DNA of 48,069 bases from Planctomycetes bacterium RIFCSPLOWO2_12_FULL_40_19 (GTDB taxonomy: Bacteria > Planctomycetota > Brocadiia > Brocadiales > Scalinduaceae), in the NCBI GenBank assembly GCA_001828595.1, contig MHZA01000016.1:1-48069 (forward strand), read 5' to 3'. Both the position numbers and the translations under genes were made by a program. Below, piece after piece: positions 42,340 to 48,069 of this stretch. The notes beneath the pieces were generated by a model, which saw nothing but the letters and a program-made list of their open reading frames with translations, did no database searches and had not been told where the DNA came from. The first letter of the stretch is position 1. Each line of letters begins with the position of its first letter.

Positions 42340-42539
42340 GAATAGTTTTACCAATAATGTTTCATTAACCAGATGCCTGCACTCTTCATAAACAGAGGAA
42401 TGTAGGCGTTTCTTTATCAAATCTCTTTCCACCAAATTACCCCAACTACCAACTCTATTTGCCAAAGACTTTAAGCCTCTACCTTGCTTTGCTCCATGAA
42501 TACCATTGAATTTTATACACTTCCCTGCTACTCTTTATA
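42274..42539 (-). pseudogene. Unrecognised open frame, probable gene remnant
   Basis: The minus strand is open from about 42539 to 42274: VAGKCIKFNGIHGAKQGRGL, KSLANRVGSWGNLVERDLIK, KRLHSSVYEECRHLVNE, after which it runs antisense into the PEP-CTERM tail. The composition of the first 55 residues looks protein-like, but there is no ATG and no ribosome site. I do not recognise the family; a mobile-element fragment is possible. Confidence 0.35.
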
Positions 42540-42819
42540 AAAGTTGTAATTGGGTTCAGCACATTCCCATGTGGGAGCGTGGGAACGAGTTAATGATGTG
42601 TAACATCCGCCCAGGCGGGTGGCTACAGCAATATGTGATGGTGATAAGCGTCTTAGTACTACATAAACAGAGGGTATCAGGAAGAACATGATTGAAATGA
42701 AATAGAGAATTCCGTAGATATGAGATACTTGGGGCAGTCTCACGGGCTTGAACTACCCTTTAAAAAGAGTTTTATTGACGATTATGACAACCTGATTATA
42801 GAAAAAAGGATATAAAGGC
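42540..42819. other. Intergenic region upstream of the ABC exporter
   Basis: No gene. It contains cccatgtgggagcgtgggaa (about 42567-42586), a common dispersed palindromic word, and a ccgcccaggcgggt palindrome near 42607, related to the GC palindromes at 23437 and 28014. Confidence 0.5.
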
Positions 42820-43851
42820 ATGCAGCATGATAATATAGCAATCGAAGTTAAGAGCCTAAGGAAAGAATTCAAAGTAAGCTCATCCGGTAAAGGTTTCCTG
42901 GGTAAACTTCAGGCGCTTTTCCATAGAAGACACAAGATCATTACGGCTGTGAAAGATATTGACTTTAAGATAAGCCGTGGAGAGTTTGTAGGATATGTTG
43001 GTGAAAATGGCGCCGGTAAATCGACTACCATAAAAATGCTGACGGGTATACTTGTACCAACCTCCGGAACCGCAGAGGTAAATGGAATCGTTCCTTACAA
43101 GAACCGAAAAAAGAATGCCGCAAAGATTGGCGTGGTATTTGGCCAAAGAACACAGCTCTGGTGGGATCTGCCTGTTCGTGAGTCATTTGATTTGTTAAGA
43201 GTAATATTCCGCGTATCCAGATCGGAATTCGATCGTCAAATGGACAAACTGGAACAAGCGCTTGACCTTAAACCTCTTCTGGAAATGCCGGTGAGAAAGC
43301 TGTCATTAGGACAGAGGATGAGGTGTGATTTAGCCGCTTCTCTCATTCACAACCCACCCGTACTCTTTCTGGACGAGCCAACAATCGGCCTGGATGTGCT
43401 GGCAAAGGAGAATATAAGGAATTTCCTCGCAGAAATTAACAGGGAAGAAGGGACGACCATTATACTCACTACACATGACATGAACGATATCGAGCAGCTT
43501 TGCAAACGGCTTATCATACTCGAAGAAGGAAGGATTATGTTTGACGGTGAAACCGAGTTTCTAAAACAAAAATTTGTTCACGAAAAAGTAATAGAGGTAG
43601 AATTTCACGAGGACGGTTGTGTCATACAGGGAATACCAGGGGTCACTGTTGTGCGCGAGCAGGGGTGCAAGAAATGGTTGACTTTAGATAACGACAATTC
43701 CGGCATAGGAGAAGTTATAGGCACCATTGCCTCTCAATATAAGATAAAAGATATATCCGTAAAAGAGCCGTCAGTGGAAAGTATTATCAGGAACATTTAT
43801 GACAATCGTGTAAGATTGTCGACGCCTTCGGGCAAATCTTTTACTGAATGA
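42820..43851 (+). CDS. ABC-2 exporter ATP-binding protein
   Basis: 343 residues. Walker A GENGAGKST (about 66-74), Q-loop VVFGQRTQLWWDLPV, signature LSLGQRMRCDLA, Walker B PVLFLDEPTIGLD, His-switch LTTHDMND. A C-terminal tail of about 100 residues follows, as in COG4586-type ATPases. Two 266-residue permeases follow with no gap, giving a three-gene exporter of the viologen-exporter/ABC-2 class. The substrate cannot be inferred. Confidence 0.93.
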   Translation: MQHDNIAIEVKSLRKEFKVSSSGKGFLGKLQALFHRRHKIITAVKDIDFKISRGEFVGYVGENGAGKSTTIKMLTGILVPTSGTAEVNGIVPYKNRKKNAAKIGVVFGQRTQLWWDLPVRESFDLLRVIFRVSRSEFDRQMDKLEQALDLKPLLEMPVRKLSLGQRMRCDLAASLIHNPPVLFLDEPTIGLDVLAKENIRNFLAEINREEGTTIILTTHDMNDIEQLCKRLIILEEGRIMFDGETEFLKQKFVHEKVIEVEFHEDGCVIQGIPGVTVVREQGCKKWLTLDNDNSGIGEVIGTIASQYKIKDISVKEPSVESIIRNIYDNRVRLSTPSGKSFTE

Positions 43852-43852
43852 A

Positions 43853-44653
43853 ATGAATCCAGAACTTTTTCTTAAATTCGTATCTATATCTTTCCAGAAG
43901 CAGGTCACGTATAGATTTGATTGCTTCGTTGGTATTGTGAATGGTTTTCTGTATGTCTTTATATTTACTTCATTATGGACGGCATTGTATTCTCAGTTCG
44001 ATGCCACGGTGCATAATGGTTTTACATTAACGGCTATCATAACTTATGCTGTTCTGGTTATGGCAGTCAGGATATCCTTTACGATGGACGATTCTATTAT
44101 CTATAGGAAAGTTATGGATGGTTCAATTGCAATGGAGCTTATAAGGCCGACATCCTTTTTCTTTATGAACCTTGCCGAGAATGTCGGCCACTCTCTCTTT
44201 CACATTATGGCAAGAACGGTCCCTATCGTCATAATATCCATTTTTCTTTTCGATATCTCTATTCCGTTTGAACCTGTAAGATTTTTAGCATTTCTTTTTT
44301 CATTCCTGGCAGGGTACGTTTTGATTTCTATGCTTAACTTTGCCGCAGGATTGCTTGCATTCTGGTTTGTGGAAATATTTCCGTTCATGCTCTTTAAATA
44401 TGCTTTATTTACATTTTTTGCCGGAGGAATAGTGCCTATAGATTTCTTTCCGGAATTCTTAAAGCCACTGGTTAATATTCTTCCGTTTCAATACATGCTT
44501 TACTTTCCGACCGTTATCCTGACAGGACGGATTCCGTTGACGGAAGTCCATTCAATAATAATCGCACAATTGATGTGGATATTGATAATGGGCGTTATTT
44601 GTACTCTTATGTGGAGCGCCGGCAAGAAAAAACTGGTCATCCAGGGAGGATAA
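43853..44653 (+). CDS. ABC-2 exporter permease 1
   Basis: 266 residues with about six hydrophobic segments (GFLYVFIFTSLW, AIITYAVLVMAV, FHIMARTVPIVIISIFLF, FLAFLFSFLAGYVLISML, FPFMLFKYALFTFFAGGIV, LMWILIMGVICTLMW). The SIAMELIRPTSFF loop is typical of COG4587-type permeases. Its ATG begins in the last base region of the ATPase gene (1-bp gap), so translation is coupled. Forms a heterodimer with the next gene product. Confidence 0.9.
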   Translation: MNPELFLKFVSISFQKQVTYRFDCFVGIVNGFLYVFIFTSLWTALYSQFDATVHNGFTLTAIITYAVLVMAVRISFTMDDSIIYRKVMDGSIAMELIRPTSFFFMNLAENVGHSLFHIMARTVPIVIISIFLFDISIPFEPVRFLAFLFSFLAGYVLISMLNFAAGLLAFWFVEIFPFMLFKYALFTFFAGGIVPIDFFPEFLKPLVNILPFQYMLYFPTVILTGRIPLTEVHSIIIAQLMWILIMGVICTLMWSAGKKKLVIQGG

Positions 44654-45454
44654 ATGGAGGCAATCAAGATTTACCTTACACTGTTTGCAACATCCATAAA
44701 GGCAAGGATGGAGTATAAGGCAAGTTTCCTGTTCTATATATTTGCCATACTGTCTTTTTATATCGGTCAGATTGGTTTGTTATTTGTGCTCCTGAGCCGC
44801 TTCCACCAGATAAAGGGATGGGCGATGGGTGAAATGATTTTCCTGTATTCCCTTCATGCATTTGCCTACGGGTTTACAAATCTGATTTTCTCTCAACTTG
44901 TTAATTTTGACAAGATGGTTGTGGACGGTGAGTTTGACAGAGTATTGGTAAGGCCGCTAAGCCCTTTAGGACAGGTTATGTTTTCCAAATTTGAAGTGTC
45001 GACAGCGGCGCATCTCATAATCGGGTTCACGGCACTTTACTACGGTTCACACCTTGCCGGTATAGTATGGACACTTAATAAGGCTCTGTTGTTTCCAGTA
45101 ATTGTGGGCGGAGGGGTCTTAATTGCCGGCGGTATACGCCTGATGGTAACGGCCGTCGCATTTTGGACATTAAGAAACCAGTCTCTGGTTCATACGGTTA
45201 TATTCTCAAGCAAGGAGTTTATTAACTATCCTGTAAACATTTATAACATTGGGATGCAGTTCTTTTTGACATTTATATTCCCGATAGCGTTTATCAATTT
45301 TTATCCGGCGCATTTCTTTTTAGACCGTTCGGGAGAAGGTCTCCTGCATCCGGCATTAGAAATGGGGACACCAATTGTGGGCATTATTGTGTTTACTATT
45401 TCAATCTTCACATGGAAAGTGGGCGTTAATCATTACCAGAGTACCGGTTCATGA
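44654..45454 (+). CDS. ABC-2 exporter permease 2
   Basis: 266 residues, six hydrophobic segments. EFDRVLVRPLSPLGQVMFSK is the family-specific loop of COG3694-type permeases, and the final segments are GIIVFTISIFTWKVG. The ATG directly abuts the previous stop codon. Same length as permease 1 and of the same fold, but clearly diverged. Third gene of the exporter; no terminator seen after it. Confidence 0.9.
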   Translation: MEAIKIYLTLFATSIKARMEYKASFLFYIFAILSFYIGQIGLLFVLLSRFHQIKGWAMGEMIFLYSLHAFAYGFTNLIFSQLVNFDKMVVDGEFDRVLVRPLSPLGQVMFSKFEVSTAAHLIIGFTALYYGSHLAGIVWTLNKALLFPVIVGGGVLIAGGIRLMVTAVAFWTLRNQSLVHTVIFSSKEFINYPVNIYNIGMQFFLTFIFPIAFINFYPAHFFLDRSGEGLLHPALEMGTPIVGIIVFTISIFTWKVGVNHYQSTGS

Positions 45455-45562
45455 TAACTCCGGGTTGTTCGGAAATCAATTGACAAGAGAATTACAAAGG
45501 GTAAAATGAACTTGCAGAAACGAAATATTTTAGTTAGTAGTGTATCTAGAAAGGGGAAAAAG

Positions 45563-45844
45563 ATGGCGACAGCCAAAGCACGTCACATCCTGGTATCCAG
45601 TCAGGAAGAATGTGACAAGTTAAAAGAACAGATTGGAAATGGGACAGACTTTGCAGAAGTAGCAAAGGAGCATTCCCAATGTCCGTCGGGTCAGCAGGGA
45701 GGAGATTTAGGGGAGTTCAGACCGGGACAAATGGTCAGAGAATTCGATCAAGTCGTTTTCAGTGATGAAGTTGGGAAAGTCCATGGTCCGGTAAAGACCG
45801 ACTTTGGATACCACCTTATCGAAATTACAAGTCGTTCGGAGTAA
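45563..45844 (+). CDS. ppiC: Parvulin-type peptidyl-prolyl isomerase
   Basis: 93 residues from ATG 45563 (MATAKARHILV), the usual start and length of PpiC; aagggg lies about 6 bp upstream. The ATG at 45506 would add 19 residues of no family match. Parvulin pattern: ARHILVSSQEECDKL, FAEVAKEHSQCPSGQQGGDL, GEFRPGQMVREFDQVVF, GPVKTDFGYHLIEI. Cytoplasmic cis-trans prolyl isomerase. Monocistronic by position. Confidence 0.93.
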   Translation: MATAKARHILVSSQEECDKLKEQIGNGTDFAEVAKEHSQCPSGQQGGDLGEFRPGQMVREFDQVVFSDEVGKVHGPVKTDFGYHLIEITSRSE

Positions 45845-45999
45845 GCACTTACACCTTTGGGTTACCGGTAGACGGGTTCAAACATCAGGTGTCTAAAACA
45901 CAAAAAATCAGCCGTTTATAGGCCATTATCGTATAATACGTGTGTTGATTATTCGGTAATGTTTATTTGACCAATGCACAATAGATTAGAGGAGTAAAG

Positions 46000-46272
46000 A
46001 TGAGTATATATATTGGAAACCTTTCTTATGAGATTACGGAAGATGAAGTTCGGGATATTTTCTCAGCACATGGAGAAGTATCAAGTGTATCAATCATAAA
46101 GGACAAATATTCAGGGCAATCGAAAGGGTTTGGTTTTGTAGAAATGCCGAATCAAGCTGAGGCCGAAGAAGCCATAAAGGCCTTGAATGAAAGTGACTTA
46201 AAAGGTAGAAATATTAAAGTCAATCAGGCACGTCCCAAAGAAGAGCGTCCACAACGCAGGGCGAGATATTAA
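46000..46272 (+). CDS. RRM RNA-binding protein
   Basis: 90 residues: one RNA recognition motif with RNP2 IYIGNL (3-8) and RNP1 KGFGFVEM (about 42-49), and a short basic tail RPKEERPQRRARY. Similar to the cyanobacterial Rbp/planctomycete cold-type RNA-binding proteins. ATG with gaggag about 6 bp upstream. Followed by a GNRA-capped hairpin. Confidence 0.94.
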   Translation: MSIYIGNLSYEITEDEVRDIFSAHGEVSSVSIIKDKYSGQSKGFGFVEMPNQAEAEEAIKALNESDLKGRNIKVNQARPKEERPQRRARY

Positions 46273-46288
46273 TACCCAATCAGAAGGC

Positions 46289-46320
46289 GACATAGTGTCG
46301 TAGGAATACGGCACTATGTC
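46289..46320 (+). terminator. 14-bp hairpin with GGAA tetraloop after the RRM gene
   Basis: gacatagtgtcgta (46289-46302), loop ggaa, tacggcactatgtc (46307-46320): all 14 pairs form, one being G-U, with a GNRA loop. A T-run (46335-46340) comes 14 bases later, so it is a possible terminator or a stabilising 3' structure. Confidence 0.55.
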
Positions 46321-46348
46321 AGGCCAGGCATAAATTTTTTAATCACCA

Positions 46349-46786
46349 ATGCTAACTGTTTCCGCCCTTACCCTCAATATCTTAGCCGCCTTTGTCTGGT
46401 ATGTAGGTGGTGCCGTACTGCTCATAAAGGGAGGCAGTCTATTGTTAGAAGCACATCCGCTGAAGCCTGGAATGTATTGGACCTGGATTGTCATTGCTGC
46501 CGGATTGTGTTTTGGCGGTTTAAAAGGAAAATTCATTTTCAGTAAAATCTGCCGGAAAAATCTAGCCAGAATACGTTCCCTTGATCAGCCAAAGGTCTGG
46601 CAAATCTTCAGGCCCTGGTCATTTTTGTTCTTAGCCGCCATGATTACAATTGGCGCAACATTATCCAGGCTGGCACACGACAACTACTACTTCCTGATAG
46701 GCGTGGCTATATTGGATTTTAGTATTGCTATCGCTCTGCTATGGAGTAGTCATGTCTTCTGGAAGCTGAAGGCATTTGCAAAATAA
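46349..46786 (+). CDS. Conserved hypothetical four-helix membrane protein
   Basis: 145 residues with four hydrophobic segments: ALTLNILAAFVWYVGGAVLL, YWTWIVIAAGLCFGGL, FLFLAAMITIGATLS and IGVAILDFSIAIALLW. Conserved-looking charged joints (KGKFIFSKICRKNLARIRSL). I do not recognise a named family. It ends 10 bp before the YceI gene on the opposite strand (convergent). Confidence 0.75.
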   Translation: MLTVSALTLNILAAFVWYVGGAVLLIKGGSLLLEAHPLKPGMYWTWIVIAAGLCFGGLKGKFIFSKICRKNLARIRSLDQPKVWQIFRPWSFLFLAAMITIGATLSRLAHDNYYFLIGVAILDFSIAIALLWSSHVFWKLKAFAK

Positions 46787-46796
46787 CAACCCTGTT

Positions 46797-47354
46797 TCAG
46801 CTTAAAGATAAATCAAAGCCAACATCTATCGCGTTTTTTATCTTCAAAGTGCCCATCATAGCCTTGAAAGGTTTTATCCCATAGTCTGTCTGGATTATGG
46901 TAAACCTTCCTTTTAAACTGCCGCCGCTGGTATCTATATCAAAATCTACAGATTTGGTAACTCCATGTAAACTTAATTCTCCGTTTATGTGATAACCACC
47001 TTCTTTTTCCTGAATAGCTTTAGATCTGAAGTTGATAGTAGGATATTTGTCCGGGTGTAAAACCTTCTTGGCCATATCCGCTTCAATATCTGCTATATCC
47101 TTTTCTTTTAACGTATCCGGTTGACGTTTTCCATCTTTCATAGCACAATCTACTTTTAGAGAATTTGCCTGTAACTCCAGCCCCAGGCTTCCAGAAGAAA
47201 AACCGGCTTCAGGCACATCTAAATCAACCTTGAAATCAGTCACATCGATTAGTAAATCATGCGCCAGTTTACTAAACAAACCCTCCTTAAAAGTGTAAAC
47301 AGACACCTTTCCAGAATTACTATTCAAACTATACGTACCAGCTTTTAAAGACAT
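46797..47354 (-). CDS. YceI-like lipid-binding family protein
   Basis: 185 residues, YceI lipocalin-like fold: FSKLAHDLLIDVTDF, TINFRSKAIQEKEGGYHING, LSLHGVTKSVDFDI, FTIIQTDYGIKPFKAMMG. YceI proteins bind polyisoprenoids or related amphiphiles. There is no signal peptide here, so it may be cytoplasmic, unlike most YceI. Strong ribosome site aaggagga about 7 bp upstream on the minus strand. Terminates convergently with the membrane protein gene. Confidence 0.9.
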   Translation of the reverse strand: MSLKAGTYSLNSNSGKVSVYTFKEGLFSKLAHDLLIDVTDFKVDLDVPEAGFSSGSLGLELQANSLKVDCAMKDGKRQPDTLKEKDIADIEADMAKKVLHPDKYPTINFRSKAIQEKEGGYHINGELSLHGVTKSVDFDIDTSGGSLKGRFTIIQTDYGIKPFKAMMGTLKIKNAIDVGFDLSLS

Positions 47355-47761
47355 ATTTTCTCCTCCTTAATTTCTTCCTCTTTTTCATAACAAGCTTTCA
47401 ACCTAACTGATTTATAAAATCAATATAAAAAGAATGTATGTTTGTAATAATGCAAGACCAGTCTTTTCGCTAGATAATACTTTTCAATAAACCACTATCA
47501 TACAAATGAGATTTCACAACATTTGCGCAACTATAATGCCAAAATTTTAAAGGCATGAAAAACATCTTCCTGTATTCCGTAAGTGTAACTAAACAAAATA
47601 GATATTAACAATATTAATTAATTATTTATTTGTAGCTTCACCCTGATCATATTTGCATTTGACAAAATGTCAATCGTAATATTATCACTCATAAATATTA
47701 AGGACACAATGTCACAAGGCATTTGTGAAATAATGTTCCTGTTCGTATATGGTTAGCCATA
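47355..47761. other. Intergenic region between yceI and ppx-like genes
   Basis: AT-rich, no gene. It holds two well-formed palindromes at 47659-47673 and 47712-47728. Confidence 0.55.
47659..47673. promoter_or_regulatory. Palindrome TTGAC-N5-GTCAA
   Basis: ttgacaaaatgtcaa is a perfect 15-base operator-type palindrome. A second one, tcacaa-N5-ttgtga (47712-47728), lies 38 bp on. Both resemble Crp/Fnr-family sites; the regulator is unknown. Confidence 0.4.
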
Positions 47762-47790
47762 TTGAAATAAGTAGCGAATTATGTTAGTAT
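47762..47790 (+). promoter_or_regulatory. Candidate sigma-70 promoter for the ppx-like gene
   Basis: TTGAAA (47762-47767), 17-base spacer, TAGTAT (47785-47790): 5 of 6 and 4 of 6 matches to consensus. The predicted leader is about 125 bases. Confidence 0.45.
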
Positions 47791-47921
47791 GATGCACCTT
47801 TACTACATACAAAGATGGTTTAGTCCAAAATTATACAATAAGCGGTATTACTCTTCTTGATGAGTCGATCTCTATGGTAATAGGAAAATATCAGGTTATT
47901 ATTTTAAGTCTTGAGAGTTAA

Positions 47922-48069
47922 ATGCTAATGGCATCCATTGATTTAGGAACGAATACTTGCCTTATGCTTTTGGCGGAGGTTGAGTCGGGGCAGGTTAAAA
48001 AGGTATTAGGTGATTATGCCAGAATCATTCGTTTGGGAGAAGGTGTGGATCTAACCAGAAGTCTTCAGC
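47922..48069 (+). CDS. Ppx/GppA phosphatase family protein, N-terminal part (runs off window)
   Basis: The frame from ATG 47922 (or ATG 47928) stays open to the window edge: MASIDLGTNTCLMLLAEVE, then YARIIRLGEGVDLTRSLQ. SIDLGTN.. and iiRLGEGvd.t are the phosphate 1 and switch parts of exopolyphosphatase/guanosine pentaphosphate phosphatases. Forty-nine residues are visible; polyP or pppGpp specificity cannot be told. Confidence 0.85.
   Translation, partial: MLMASIDLGTNTCLMLLAEVESGQVKKVLGDYARIIRLGEGVDLTRSLQ

Noticed and set aside
1-48069. CRISPR array, rRNA or prophage
   Set aside because: No regularly spaced direct repeats, no rRNA sequence and no phage structural genes were seen.

Overview
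The window reads like a chromosomal segment of a moderately AT-rich Planctomycetota bacterium, most likely a Brocadiales (anammox) genome such as Ca. Scalindua. This placement is inference. It rests on a 70-residue Cys-rich protein of a type I associate with planctomycetes (4959-5171), PEP-CTERM sorting signals, an rpsP-trmD-rplS-yraN block, a monofunctional FMN glutamate-synthase-like protein, and many short dispersed GC-rich palindromes between genes. No rRNA, CRISPR array or intact insertion sequence is seen; there is one tRNA (Thr, CGT). Layout: (1) 1-10729 is a signalling region. It holds a truncated histidine kinase, an Rcp1-type receiver, two paralogous receiver-GGDEF diguanylate cyclases, a REC-PAS-kinase-REC hybrid kinase, an NtrC-type sigma-54 activator, an odd MshEN-HisKA protein without an ATPase domain, a lone receiver, and the FlgM/FliA anti-sigma/sigma-28 pair. 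The fliA gene has a near-consensus sigma-54 promoter. Between fliA and the second GGDEF gene lie a transposase remnant and a decayed third GGDEF copy. (2) 10899-15675 holds nitrogen/amino-acid genes: a PLP aminotransferase, glutamate dehydrogenase and an FMN glutamate-synthase-like protein, the last with its own sigma-54-type promoter and a strong terminator. (3) 16052-23345 holds tRNA-Thr, an SxtJ/DUF5989/carbamoyltransferase trio running into murA, then ffh-rpsP-trmD-rplS-yraN. (4) 23617-29999 holds a TatD-radical SAM fusion and a ferritin-like mini-protein bracketed by an inverted pair of about 112-bp repeats, followed by pyruvate dehydrogenase E1alpha-E1beta-E2 and lipB, a coherent lipoyl-enzyme block without E3. 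(5) 30000-35080 is an accessory stretch: a decayed PsiE-type gene, a rare methyltransferase/ATP-grasp (Ddl-like) fusion flanked by diverged direct repeats, a secreted TPR protein with an Ada-like Cys tail, and a short ArgA-like acetyltransferase. (6) 35220-40129 has hemC, aroA, a TIGR03790-type exported protein and a PEP-CTERM-associated CPBP protease. (7) 40681-42339 has a decayed PEP-CTERM gene reading in frame into an intact PEP-CTERM sugar dehydrogenase. (8) 42820-45454 is a three-gene ABC-2 exporter. (9) 45563-48069 has parvulin, an RRM protein, a membrane protein, YceI and the start of a Ppx/GppA gene cut by the window edge. The most unusual candidates are the methyltransferase-ATP-grasp fusion, the kinase-less HisKA protein in the sigma-54/sigma-28 neighbourhood, the TatD-radical SAM fusion inside its repeat bracket, and the TIGR03790 gene whose signal peptide appears to start at a non-canonical ATC codon.
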